Source of the DNA: Rotaria sp. Silwood1
Taxonomy: Eukaryota > Rotifera > Eurotatoria > Philodinida > Philodinidae
Assembly: GCA_905250075.1 (NCBI GenBank)
Contig: CAJNOP010000677.1
Span: 1-64,000, forward strand
Direction: 5' to 3'
DNA length: 64,000 nucleotides
The position numbers and the translations under genes are program-made. The notes under the pieces are model-generated. The model did not search any database, was not told the DNA's origin, and worked only from the letters and a program-made list of their open reading frames with translations. Numbering within the stretch: the first letter of the stretch is position 1; every line of letters begins with the position of its first letter. Below, one piece after another: positions 47,950-60,196 of this stretch.

Positions 47950-49546
47950 TTAATCAAAATATTTCTATCATTATATTAGGTATATGAACATATGTAGATA
48001 TACATCATTGAACATTATGCTATTCAAGAAACAATATAGAATACTCTTTTATGTGAGTATAAGATTATATAATCGAGATAAGTTCTTTCATGTTTTTTAT
48101 CATTTCGTCAAAAACAGTATCAGTTTGAACAAACCAATTAGCAAGAAGGATACCACTGGTGTCTTAACTCACATCAACGTCTTTAACACAGTAAACACAG
48201 CCAAAACACTCTCAAGGCAACCATATAATCCTTGTTCAATTGTTTTTTTTCTTTTTCTCTCTCTCTCTCCTTTAGATAATTGCATATGACTTTGTATGTT
48301 ATTGTATGAGTAAGAAATTAAATTATATTTATATAAACATCTTATATACTGTTGACGTATCATTATTTTTTATTTTGTGTTTATTGAAAAATTTTCTAGT
48401 TTTGTTATATTTAAAAAATAAAAAAAAATAGCAATGCAAAGAAGAAAAATAGTCTTTTAATCTCTCTCAATTTTAAAATGTAGATATGATTACACGCATT
48501 TTTGTTTAAAGCTGACTTTTTGGCTGTCGATCATAAGCTTTGTAAATGGTCACACACTCCATTACCAACAATCGATAATAAGAAAAATAGCTCAATATTT
48601 TTTTTATCCTTTCATATCATCACCACGCATGCACATGAAAAAAAAACACGTTGCATCATTACATTTTCTTTCTTTCTCATTCTTTATCTAAAAAGGTACG
48701 ACTATTATACGTTTGATTGATACACTTCGCATTGTTCTTGACAGTTTGAATGATCATTTATCGCATTATCTTACCATTTCAAACTGCTTCATGTCCTTGA
48801 AATCGCTGAATATTTGGTGATTAATCGCGATATATTAAAACGATAATCGTGAGCATAAACGCGCTGAATCGCCGATATGTTTCTATGGTTCTAACGATTT
48901 TTCTGATAAATGGCGATTTCATGGTCAATTATCATGAATTATCATATTGACTTAATTTTTTGGATGTGATCGTGATTTCTACGGTTATAGTGAGAAGATT
49001 GAGTTACTAATTTACGTTAAAAAAAGTACTTTTATTAAGAAATTAGGCACTTATATTTTTTATATGAACAAAACATGTAACAAAAATAAAATACACTCAT
49101 ACGACATGTGATCCTTTATTTATAAATCAGAACACAATCGAAAAAGAAAGATAAATGTATTCATATGTACAAATTGATGTTTTAACTTATGAATTGAGTT
49201 TTTCTCTGAGCTTGTTCCAAACATAGCCGTTTTTGTTAATAAAATAATTATCTAAAACAAAATGAAAAAAGAAATGAAGTCTAAAATAAAGACTAGGACT
49301 AAAGCATGCCACTTTAAAGAAAAAAGAGAAGTTTTTCAACTTTAGATTTATCAAAGACCGAAGGATTTATCTAAAATCAAATCGACAATAGAATAACATC
49401 TAATTAAAAAATTAGCTGATCTGAAAATCTATCTGAAATCACTTATATAATCGAAAATATCATTTGAAATAAAAATAAGTAAGAATGTGAAGTTCAGTTC
49501 GATTGTTTTTCGAGATTGCCCAATCTCATTAATCTCACAGTAACAA

Positions 49547-49610
49547 GGGTGTGTGTGTGTGAACGTTTGTCTTCTCTTCACTTAAACTCCACGCCCACAT
49601 CATACGCCGA
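49547..49610. repeat. telomere-like inverted hairpin
   Basis: Arm GGTGTGTGTGTGTG, loop AACGTTTGTCTTCTCTTCAC, arm CCACGCCCACATC. The pyrimidine-rich loop resembles the complement of other loops. Confidence 0.6.
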
Positions 49611-50436
49611 TATTCACCTTCATTCTATTCATGTCTTCTTCTTTTTATATATTAAAGCAGGATTATTTTAATTTATATTGTCGACTTTAAATCCTTCACA
49701 TTACAAGAAGTATCGATAAATGTAATACAACAAACTGATAATAAATCTATAGTATATACAGATTATAATCAAATATGAATTTGAAAGAGATTGTTATATG
49801 AATCAGATTAAAGATAAATAAATAAAAACAACTAAAGAGAATGCACTGTGTATGAAAAAAATAAGTATGTATAAAAAAAAACTTTTACAATATTCTTTTC
49901 TATTTTAATATTTGTAAATAGTCTCTCATCTGCTCAAAAATCAATTCAAATATGAATAAGGTGTTCACATGTTATATAAATACTGAGCATGTTGCCTTGC
50001 ATTTAGCAATCTATATTTTAATGTTCATGAGATAACATATTTATAAAAAAAAAATCTAAATTCTTCTGAATAAACGAGCCATAATAAGCCTATATTGAAT
50101 GCAGTAAACCAGTATCAAAAGAAAACAATTAATTCAAGTTGCCTATAAGATATTACTGCATTAAAACTCTCGAATCTTGTGAACACGTACTAACAGATTG
50201 AAGGTCACGTAACTTGTTTTAAATTGTTTAAAACTTCGTAATTGTTTTGTTTCAACGATTAGATTTAGTTTAAACAGAGTTCTTATGAAACCTTGACGTA
50301 TCATCTAAACATGTTTTCTGAAGGTCTTGTCTTTCTGGGTGATAAGATGTCAAAATGTCTCATACATATCAGCAAACATCGGCATAACATGTGTAAGTCA
50401 CTGAACTGAGCAGTCGCCGCAATACAAACAAAGAGG

Positions 50437-50495
50437 ATGGGTGCGGGTGTGAGTGTGAGTTTTAATCTTTTTCCACCCACATCCACACTCCACAT
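50437..50495. repeat. telomere-like inverted hairpin
   Basis: Arm GATGGGTGCGGGTGTGAGTG, loop TTTTAATCTTTTT, arm CCACCCACATCCACACTCCA. The loop word TTAATCTTTT is also in the 18680 copy. Confidence 0.75.
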
Positions 50496-50678
50496 TTTTT
50501 TCTTAATACATTACGCAGATAATGAAATTATCAAAATAAATTTGCTAGGCAACCATTAATACAACGGTTTACTTCATCGAGTCCACACAGAAAAGATCAA
50601 CTCGGAGAAAAGGACATTCAATGAAAAATTCTCTGAGAATGTATAGATTTACTAAAAAGTTGGTCTTTTTTCTGTTTA

Positions 50679-53132
50679 TTATAACAACAAACAAGTTTTT
50701 GCCGATTTCGGTTTGACTATTGATGTAGATTTACTTTGAGAAGTGTCTTTTTCGATTCTTTTGTCTAGTTCGGCTTGAAATCGAATAAATTCCGTCAAAG
50801 ATAATTTTTCCTGATTATTACCCGATATATTTTGACAATCATCTTGTAACGAACGAAACGTAGAATTGTCCCCACTCGTTTTTGACATATTGTGCAAACG
50901 AACAAGACAAATTCCATCATAATGCTTGAGTAGCTGCGCGAAACTGGCCAACTGATGTGTTTGACACCAACTGACTACATCATCACATGTCCATTCATTG
51001 ACCGATTTATTTTCGTACGCAGTGGACAAGATTTTCATAGATTCTTCGGTCTTTGGAGCTGAATTTGAAGTTGATTTCGAACTTTGGTCATCAACGGCCG
51101 TATCAGTATATTTCATCTCCGCTTCGAGCATGTCGAACGCTTTGTTAAATTCATGTTTCGTGAAATCGACATATATACGAGATCCGATGATAAAACCAAG
51201 CCAACTCTTAGCTTTATATTTCGACTGAGCTACGATAGGTACAATATGACGTTGAAGAACGTAGGCATAATCAGCCTCATGATGACAAGCATTACTACGT
51301 TCATAGTTTGCACTCATGCACAATATGATACATTGGGAGTTCTCTATGGCATTAGCCATTGCTCTCACTGAGCTTCCGTGCATATTTTCCTCATCGAACC
51401 ATACTCGATATCCCTTGCTTCTTAAACGCTCAAAGATCGGTTTACAAATTGTTTTCTCAGCCCAACAATAACTAAGCATCATATCGAATTGATAGTTTCC
51501 AGTAGAGGATGGTTTTTGTTGGACACTTTAAAATATGAAGAAGACACACATTAGATAGAAACACAAAAAACAGTGAAAGAAACATTAATACTTGTCTAAT
51601 CGAGTGCTTTTATTCTCAATGTTTGTCGATTGTTCAGGTGATGCATTCTTTTGATTTCTGTGATTCAAATTCCACAAAATGCCATCGGCTGATCGTACTA
51701 TATCTGCATCCAAAACCGATTTTGGATCATCGACAAATGTTTGAAGTCGCTGCAAAAAGGTTTTATGAGAATGAAATCTTTCGTGCAACCTTGTATTGAA
51801 TGATAGTGTCCACAAGATATCATAAACTAGATTATAATCATCACTAATTGAAATAAGATAATCAAAATAATCGGTTGATGTTGCTATACTTGTTTGAATT
51901 ATCTCATTATGAACTAATGATGATAATGCTCGAAAAAGTAAGTGTATCGGTACTCGTTTGTAGCATTTGTTCGATGATTGATGTGCCTGTCGAATGGCAT
52001 CAAAATACAAATCAGTTAATTCATCACCTGGAATCTTTAATTGTCGCATTGTTTCATCATCAAGTAGTACTCCAAGCAACATACACGCTTGTAAACGAAG
52101 TCGATCATACTCAGCATGCATATAATTATGAATTGCGTCTGCTGCATTATTCTGTTGTAAATACAATCGTATAGATGGTTCATTGCTGCAATTCTTCAAT
52201 TGTACCATCAAAGTATCGGCAAGAATTGTGCTTTCATTTGTCCAAGTAGATAAAAGATCTTTTCGCACAAAATCAGATTTTAACAACTGAAGAAGAAGAT
52301 TGAAATACTCATCATCATTAATAAATGCTTTCACATTGTAACAATTGGTTATGAGTAAACAGATTCCAGTGAGACATTTTCTATCGTTTTCTATATCTTT
52401 CGATTGGAGAAGATATTGATGAAAATCAGCTAAGCGAACATCAAATATTTTCTTTCCAATAGTTTCTACGATTCCATATGATTGAATAGTCATCAAAGCA
52501 TTTTCAAAAGATAATTGATTACACTGTAAAACACCCGTGACAAAGGAGCACGTACGAATAAAAAAGTGACGAGCAGGAATATTCGTTTCTGTTGATGGTC
52601 TCAAATATTTTCGGTACCAATCGGAAAGAATGCATGACAATACACTTTGACGAAGTGGCTCAATCAATTCTTTAACTAAATTGTCATGACGATGAATAAA
52701 ATGAACGATTGCTTCAAGCCAGATACAGAGAGAGAACACAAAATCATGTCGATGAAAATGATCGTCCGTGCGAAGCATATCGATAATCGTGACGAGATTT
52801 TGAAGAATATCAACATTTAATAAAATTTGTGTTTGAACATTTATTTGTTTATTATCATTTGTGTTTTTAATAGCAATAGATTGATTAAACAATCCCACTT
52901 GTTCGATATATTTTAAACGGCTTTGTGTATTCTTGTCGACATCGTTCAGACAATCTTGTAAAAGACCAAACGCTGTTTGTTCAATCAAAATTAACAGCGA
53001 CGTAAGATCTGATGAACATAAAATATCGTCAGTATTAATAGATTGCAAAGCACCAACTGCTTCATTGAACTGACTCTCTTTTACCAACTCACAAACGTAA
53101 AGAACGTCCTCTTTTATTCCACCCTTCGTCAT
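50679..53132 (-). CDS. ARM-like repeat / TIR / SAM protein with C-terminal CaaX-like box
   Basis: Two exons (53132-51592 and 51525-50679; 66-nt intron) give 795 residues. Residues 1-510 are alpha-helical and HEAT/ARM-like (LQACMLLGVLLDDETMRQLK, ADGILWNLNHRN). A TIR domain follows at about 530-665: FDMMLSYCWAEK, YRVWFDEENMHGSS and NYERSNACHHEADYAYVL. The Glu of HEADYA sits where NAD-cleaving TIR domains such as SARM1 keep their catalytic glutamate. Residues about 690-775 look like a SAM domain (NEWTCDDVVSWCQTHQL, DGICLVRLHNMS). The end KPKSAKTCLLL is a CaaX-type box with a basic approach, of the kind that is geranylgeranylated. SARM1 has ARM-SAM-SAM-TIR, so the order differs here. A role in innate immune or NAD+ signalling at membranes is inferred. 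Frames on the other strand are by-products. Confidence 0.9.
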
Positions 53133-53927
53133 GTTTCAATAACTGATTTCTTCTTGCTTAGATTTCTCAATGAGAAATAGTCAAGAAAAAGGCAAGCGTC
53201 TCATTCTCTTTTCATTCTGTTTGTGTTACTATGTTCTGGAGATTGTTTAAAAAGAGAACAAAAAAATCTATGTTGATCGTTCAGAATGAGTTCTCGTCAT
53301 ACTTTTAGCTTTTTTTCATTTTTCTGCATGACTTCTATTGACATTTTTGTGTTCTCATTTATTAGGAACCAATTTTTTTCTTCTCTTCACAAAAATCGAA
53401 TTTTCGTTGCTCTCTTTATCCGTGTCTACTCGTACGCGATTGAGACGAGTAATGTAACGCGCACATAATGCGTACAAAACATAACCGTCGTTCGTAACGC
53501 GTACCAACGATTACGTTGCTCTTTTTTCAATTGGCTCATTTCCATGAACCAGTAAAAAAACAAGAAAAAATTATTAATGAATCGTTTAGTGTTTATTAAT
53601 TGTCAGATCGACATTACTGTAGTAGTTGCTGGAAGAAAGGCACCTAACTAGTCGAAAAAGCTTTGGTCAAAAAATTTGCGACGAAAAATTTGTGTAAAGT
53701 TGTGCACAAAAGCTCTAAAAAATTATAAAAAACATATTTTCTGAATGATGTTGCATGGATATGTATATAGATATCGCTATAATCAGAAACAGGTGTGTAC
53801 CTCCTTCAAAACGAATTATTTTCTGTAAGCAAATGATTTCGCATACTCAAATTGAAGATAAAACGTTTTCCGTTAATACATAATTTAATTGAAAATGTTA
53901 TCAATGTGAAGTTCTCATCAGATTGAT

Positions 53928-53967
53928 GGTGCGGGTGTGGATGCATCATCAGCCCATACCCACACCC
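53928..53967. repeat. telomere-like inverted hairpin inside NHL pseudogene
   Basis: Arm GGTGCGGGTGTGG, loop ATGCATCATCAG, arm CCCATACCCACACCC. On the minus strand, NHL-repeat homology stops just before it. Confidence 0.75.
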
Positions 53968-53984
53968 AAAAATATTGCTTCGGT

Positions 53985-54480
53985 GATATAATTGATTACA
54001 TGCGTTGCCTTGTGTTCCATCACCAACTACAATAATATAATTTTCATAGGACGGCACCAATCATTTTAAAACTCTGTTGTTATCAACTTTCGACGTCAAT
54101 ATATTTATAAGACGATCTAAGTAAATGCCATTACAAATTCAACCGGTCACGTTGATAATGATGATGCCTTCTGTGGAACCATTCGGCCAGAACATAACAT
54201 GATAGGACTGGTTGTTGTAAAAATCGGCTATGTACATATTTTCAATTTTGTCAACGAATATCCGAACTAGCTTGATGATCTAAGAAACGCTCTTCGCTCC
54301 ATTCGGAGTCACGCCAGTACCAGCTACGATTATACCGCTATTGGAATCAGCTGAGTATTTTAAAACACAATGATTAGGCGTATCAACGACGTACAAATTG
54401 CACTTGTCATAGAAAAATATATCTGTAGGATGGTCTAACTGATCTACCTCTTGAGAATGAAATAAGAGCGAAATCGATTT
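53985..54480 (-). pseudogene. NHL-repeat protein fragment
   Basis: The minus-strand reading gives typical NHL (six-bladed propeller) units: DQLDHPTDIF, CNLYVVDTPNHCVLKYSADS, GIIVAGTGVTPNGA, then after an in-frame TAG (about 54280) KLVRIFVDKIENMYIADFYN, and after another stop ENYIIVVGDGTQGNACNQLY. No start, no donor/acceptor pattern and no continuation are seen. The last unit breaks off at the telomere-like hairpin at 53928-53967. NHL proteins are abundant in rotifers and may be extracellular or signalling proteins; this copy is dead. Confidence 0.8.
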
Positions 54481-54668
54481 CGATATTATCTGCCAAAGAA
54501 TTTGACTTGCATCATTTTAACAATAAAAATTTGACATGATGAATTCAAATGAATAGAATGATAAGAACAGATTCTTTGTCATGCACTATTAATTTTCGTC
54601 TGAATTTTCATTGATTTTTGAGGAATCAATTCTGAAACAGTGCATGGTAGTTTCTATCCGAAAATTTC

Positions 54669-54724
54669 TGGGGTGTGGTTGTGGACGAATCGAATACCCG
54701 CGTCTGCATTTTACCCATACCCAA
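54669..54724. repeat. degenerate telomere-like hairpin
   Basis: Arm GGGGTGTGGTTGTGG, longer loop of about 30 nt, arm ACCCATACCCAAC. Confidence 0.55.
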
Positions 54725-55088
54725 CGAGAAAAAGCATGACTTCCGACTTAGTCGATCTCGGTTTGTCTTTTTAATTTATATTCGATTCCGACTGAATCTA
54801 ATTATTCGGACTCGGTCAGACTTGTACTCATATCCTCTCATCGAGTTTTATGCCTTACACTGAAGTCTGAGGATGTTAAATTCAAGGTAAGTATGATTGC
54901 CTACTCACGACAAATCCTATCCTACCAAGTTGGTTGACTTTCGTACAGTCTTCTCATGTTGCAGTCAGTATTTAGGCAAGAATTAATCAAGATTTATTTA
55001 TCTATCGGCACACTTATTGGGATCTTTGTTGTAATGGATGGCAGATGCTTACTTCGGTTTTTCTCGAACATTTGATTAAATTCTGATA

Positions 55089-55169
55089 GGGGTGTGGGTG
55101 TGGGATGTGGGTGTGACTGTGGATGTATTCTCTCCAACAACAACCAACCACACACCCACACTCACCCTC
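55089..55169. repeat. telomere-like inverted hairpin
   Basis: Arm GGGGTGTGGGTGTGGGATGT then GGGTGTGACTGTGG, loop ATGTATTCTCTCC followed by a CAACAACAACC tract, arm CACACACCCACACTCACCC. Confidence 0.8.
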
Positions 55170-55729
55170 GATTTCTAATGAAGTTGTAAATATCGAGATC
55201 ATTCTCAAAAGTCAAATAAAATATATAAGCAATTTTGGTTTTATTATCATGATAAAGAAAATGTTGTAGCTAAACATTCTGCATGTATTGCGCTTTGTTT
55301 TACAAGTATTTCAGTTTAAAAAAACTCTTTAGAAGAGATTATACATTTACATGTTTATCTTTCTAGTTCAAAATTTTAGGACAGAAAACTAAGGGCTTAA
55401 ACTTTTTTCGATTTTGGATACAAACTGTATTTTACTTTATTACTACTCATAGAAGTAGAAATTAAAATGAGAATAGTTTATTGTGTAACTTTCAAATTAT
55501 ATCATTGTTTTTATTATGATAGTCTATTATACTACTCATTAGACCGTAAAATTTAAGATAAAATCTCTCTTTATGTAAATTTTAAAATGTAGTATCGCAT
55601 TAGATATTCACTAAGGCTCCGAACTGCTTCTAGAGTTTACATAGTTGATTACACTATAAATGACCTGAAGAGTTCAGATTCAAAAGCATTTCAGTACCTT
55701 AAATATTTTTATTCTTAGATTACTGTAGA

Positions 55730-57340
55730 GAAAGTCAGTTATGAACGTAATATAAAAGATACGACAAAGAGTTATAAATTTACTGATAATGTTGGAACAA
55801 TATCAACAAAACTTCGTGATAATGTAGAAGAATAATTGTTTTAATAGGTAAAACATTTATTGAAATATCCTTATGATTTTAGTGTTTTACTTTGTTATGG
55901 TGATTGTAAAGGTTTATTGTCAGTTGATCTAACTCTTGATAATCAAAAATATTAATTAAGAATTTGAGATTCAATGAGTAAATTTATTACTAATCATAAT
56001 ACACTTGAATTATGTAAATTGATCAGCACCACGTAAGTATTTCTATTGAAAAGATAAAAAATTCTTCTAGAATTTCATTTATTTGAATAGAAATGTATTC
56101 GAAAATAAATGATATAGAGTAGGCGGTAAACTTAATCATTTTGTTATACACTGAGTTAACGAGAAGTGAACTCAAAAATATATTTTATCTTATCATCAAT
56201 TCCAACGAGTCAAAATAATCAAGAAAAAGTACTTTGAGGTCCGTAGTCGAGAAGGATCATTGAAACGAAGCAACTCTCTGTTTTTTTGAACTAAACCGAT
56301 CTCTAGCAGACGAAAATATAATTCGACTCGATCTCTTATTTCTTTCAGAGAGACAATAACTTACTGTTTACATTACTCAAACATAAAGGTAGATTCAAAA
56401 TGAAAATAAATCAAAAGATCTCAAATTTTTATAATAGTCCATTCTTATTAAATTCTATCTCTGTGCAAGGGTTCAAACCGAAGTTTGAAAATAAATTCTC
56501 TTAGTATTCGTCAGAGAAACCACTAAATTCATTGAAAAAACTTCTATTAATTTGCAGTGTTTCTGCAAGCATAAACTAAGCATTTGAACACTTTTTGAAG
56601 TATTCAAAACTCATTGGTGTCCACATTAAGGTACATAGATCCGACTCAACTCACCAAAATGAGTGATACAAATTTTCTATTCATGATCGATAAAAAAAAT
56701 TAGCTCAAATCAAATTTTATCTATGAAATATTTCGATTGCCATTTAACATAAATATTCAAGTTCTCTTTATCTCAATCGACAAGATATTGTTTTACTTGA
56801 AAGTCATGATATACTTCATACAACATTTCTTTGTTTACAAAACGAATATCATTTATGGATTACTTGTTGTCTATTAATACCATTCATTGCCTATAAATTA
56901 TTACAAGAAAAAGTCTTACCTGTATTTCAATTACGTCAAATAACGTAATATATAAATATTATTGAAGAAAAATTTTTTATAAAATTAAGTACAACATGTG
57001 TATTTAATATCATGCATGAATTAATTGATTAAACAGGAATATGTATATGAGATAAAAAAGCTAGGAATGTTTGGTATTATTGATGTATATAGTGTATTAG
57101 AATATGGTCAAGTTTTTATTTAATATACAGTATTGGATGATAATAAATTATATGTTTCCGAAGAAGAAGATAATTTAAGAAAATCTAATGTTGATCAATG
57201 TTAAATTTTAACAAGTGAAGTTATTATTACAAAAAATCCATGTCATCAACCAGATGATTTATGAACATTTGATGCAGTTGATCGTTCTGAATTAAGACAT
57301 TTAAAAGATCTTATGATTTTTGCACCAAATGATCCTCAAG
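55730..57340 (+). pseudogene. eukaryotic RNA-dependent RNA polymerase (RNAi type) pseudogene
   Basis: Fragments of a cellular RdRP (the QDE-1/EGO-1/RDR family that copies RNA to amplify RNA interference) lie in order. At about 55770 YKFTDNVGTISTKLRDNVEE. At about 55860-56025 YPYDFSVLLCYGDCKGLL and DSMSKFITNHNTLELCKL (the KG...R.SM.K blocks). At about 56840-57000 diverged middle parts. At about 57070-57335 MFGIIDVYSVLEYGQVF (the family's G..DE.G.L.yGQVF block), SEVIITKNPCHQP and FDAVDRSELRHLKDLMIFAP. In-frame stops occur repeatedly (for example after GQVFI and before ILTSEV). The reading breaks at 57340, where a telomere-like hairpin starts, just before the catalytic DxDGD motif would be expected. 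The catalytic site is therefore absent and the gene is dead. Confidence 0.88.
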
Positions 57341-57393
57341 GATGTGGGTGTGGGTGTCATTGAAGAAAAGACTCACACCCACCCTACACCCTC
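57341..57393. repeat. telomere-like inverted hairpin at the broken end of the RdRP pseudogene
   Basis: Arm GATGTGGGTGTGGGTGT, loop CATTGAAGAAAAGACT, arm CACACCCACCCTACACCC. The loop core TGAAGAAAAGACT matches the copy at 41192. Confidence 0.85.
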
Positions 57394-57708
57394 ATCAAAG
57401 AATGTATCGGCCGGATAGTGCAGTGGCTCTGTTGGACCTAAATTTTCATCACAATACCGAAATCGATCCATGATGAAAGTTGGAATGAAATTGAAGTATT
57501 TGCCATTTATTTTACTAAACTATTGGCAAATTATTAAAACATATTGTCAATCATAAAAAAAGCGCGATGATGTTCAGCAAAAAGTGTAAATAAATAAGCT
57601 TATAAGTATACTGTAGTATTCTCACTTCTTCAGAAAACCCCAATATCCAACGAAAATTTGGAACTTTAGAAAGAAAATTCTCAACAGGAGATTAAGCAGC
57701 CAAATAAT

Positions 57709-57776
57709 GCGGGTGTGGGTGCAGAAAAGAAGAAACATCATACCCACACCCACACCCACACATCCACACTCACCCT
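57709..57776. repeat. telomere-like inverted hairpin just 3' of the glycosidase gene
   Basis: Arm GCGGGTGTGGGTG, loop CAGAAAAGAAGAAACATCAT, arm ACCCACACCCACACCCACAC and onward to CTCACCC. It lies 34 bp beyond the stop codon of the minus-strand gene. Confidence 0.85.
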
Positions 57777-57809
57777 GTTATTTAAAAAGCATAAGTTTAT
57801 TCGTTTGAT

Positions 57810-60196
57810 TTAATAGCAACCGACCCTATCATCTGCAACAACAAGTTGAGCTTCACCCTCATCAGGATGCATTCGACAAGTTACATTGACGATTGATAAG
57901 GTAGAATGAAAAACCAGGATTGGAACGACTTCACTAACTAAACCATAGACAGTTATCAGTGCTAGATTGATTCCGATATAATTGTTTATGCCTATAACCT
58001 GTTGAGAGCTCATAGCTGTCCATTTATTCCATTCACCAAGCAGAGCATATTTTGTTGAACTACTGAATTTGATCAAAGGTGATACATACCAAAGACATAT
58101 TGATAAATCATGACATTTAGTAGCTGAAACATTTAGAGGATGATCATCATCAAAAGTTGATACTGCTGTTGGATTATCATACGACCAGATCACTCCTAGT
58201 TGTGCCCCAATCATAGAAGGATAAACTAAATAATCTTTTTTCATCGCAGACGCAAAGATGGTATAGAATACTTGACCATTTCTAGATACATTAAAATTAT
58301 TTAGAAGATTAGGAAGAGAGACACTTACATATTAGTTCTTGTTGAATAAAGTTCACCCTGTGAGATCCCCTCATAAAAAGCCCAGTCCGATACTAATCTA
58401 TTAATCATGGTCAATGGTTGATCTGGCTTCAAAATCAAACCATCTCCACGACAACATTTCATGATATGTTGTGTATTGGTATAATTAATAGCATCTCCAG
58501 GACTGACAGGTCCTGTGGATAAAGTCGCAATAAGTATTTCTCGTTCTGGAAGTACTTCTTCAGCATTTGGTTTATAAGGAGATCCAGGTTGTAATGAGGT
58601 GGACCAGAACACATCTTTGAATGGTGTCAAACCAATAGCATCAACAAACATGCTCGATATTCCTATAGTCCATTGTTGTGCTTTACCATCAAGATGAAAA
58701 GCATAATCAGTTGATGCTCGTGCTTGAGTTACACGTGGAATTTGTAATGCGCTGAGAATATGACGTGGTAAACTCATACAATACTGTATATTTAGTCCGA
58801 TTTTGTCTGCTGCTGAACCCATTGACATTAGCCATTGATGTCCGAGATTAATATCAGTCCGTGTTGGGAAAAAATCAATTGTTTGACGATCAAGCCAATC
58901 TTGTTCATAAAGAATAAGACCCCAATCATGTGCTTCAGTAAATAAATCAATCCAAAATGAATCATTTCCGATTGGTAATGCTTTCTTATTACTTTCATCA
59001 AGAACAAAAGAATAATTTTGTTTATAAATAGTATCATATGCCCAATAGCGATTATGTGCTGCGAGCGAAATATTTTCTAATCGACGATATACAGTTTGAA
59101 GACCATCAGGAAAAATATCTGGACGAGCTGTCCATTGGGAAACACCATCGCCCGTACCTTTATAATACCACCATGAATCAAGTTGCATATAATGGAATGG
59201 AAGTGAAATTTGATGACGAACATTAACCATAGTTTCTTCATAATTGACTCCTTTTTCTGTATTATAATAATAATAACCACCATTATCGGTATAATATCCA
59301 AGATAATTGATCGTAACATCAGATAGACGATGTAGATTCGTTCGATTATATTCACTTTGCATGATTTGACCCCATTCTCTTATTCCTTCATTGATACCAT
59401 TTAATGCATAAAAAGCCACCATGGAATGAGTATAATTAGCTGGTATTGATAACATTGAACCCATCACACCAAATTCTAATATGTTGCTATACGTTTGACT
59501 TAATGAAGTGGCCATAAATTGAGAAAATGGTGAAAGAACTAACATATCACCTTCTCCTTGTTGAGTCAGATTAAAAAGAACAACAGGACCACTTTGTATT
59601 CCTGATCGAGTGACTTTACTAGATGAATTCCACCAACCTGCATGTTTACCATCATCACCGGACATTCCTCCTGAAGAAAAGTGAAAGAGAGAGTTAAAAA
59701 CATTTCTAAAATCAATCTTACCTTCGAATGTAAAATAACCTCGTTGATCATTTTGATCGATTTGTTCAATATGAAACGATGGAAAAACTGTGCGAACATG
59801 GTCCATGTCAAGAGGGACGGTATTCGTCAAAGGTCGATCGCCAGTATCCAAATGAAACGAAATTCCGAAAGCACGATACCAATCGCGTATGTGACCAACG
59901 ATTTTCGTATGTATTCCATCGCGAACAAGATCATAGCTTAATTGAAAATCTCGATAATCACCGAGATTTGGATCAAAACCACTTGTATAACTTATTCCAG
60001 TTAATGGTAGTGTATTATCATCGGATGAATACCATTTGTTGTCGACGTATATAGCTGTACGAGATGAACGAAGCCAAACGCGACGACTAATAGTAATATT
60101 GTATCCTCCTTTGTCATCAATTACTACATTTATATTACCCCAACTCCAACATTCAACTATAAGAAGAAGTAACACTAAAACATGCATCTTCATCAA
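57810..60196 (-). CDS. large secreted glycoside-hydrolase-like protein
   Basis: Two exons (60196-58329 and 58281-57810; 47-nt intron) join in phase to 779 residues. The N-terminus is a signal peptide (MMKMHVLVLLLLIVECWSWG). An N-terminal beta-rich part is followed by a barrel-like region from about residue 300 with INYLGYYTDNGGYYYYNT, SLPFHYMQLDSWWYYKGTGD, LILYEQDWLDRQTIDFFPT and GLNIQYCMSLPRHILSAL. These recall the alpha-galactosidase-like clan (GH31/GH36-like TIM barrels), with Asp in QLDSWW and in QDWLD as candidate catalytic or sugar-binding acids. The C-terminal exon is beta-rich and probably an accessory or C-terminal glycosidase domain. I cannot assign the GH family or substrate. A start slightly downstream (MKMHVL) is possible. 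The single intron and location among foreign-type genes make non-animal ancestry possible. Confidence 0.82.

Larger units (their letters stand above)
47958..50678. other. gene-poor DNA with telomere-like hairpins
   Basis: No gene could be supported. Contains hairpins at 49547-49610 and 50437-50495, a CT tract near 48250, and a tract rich in CGATT/AATCG words at 48800-48930. Confidence 0.5.
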
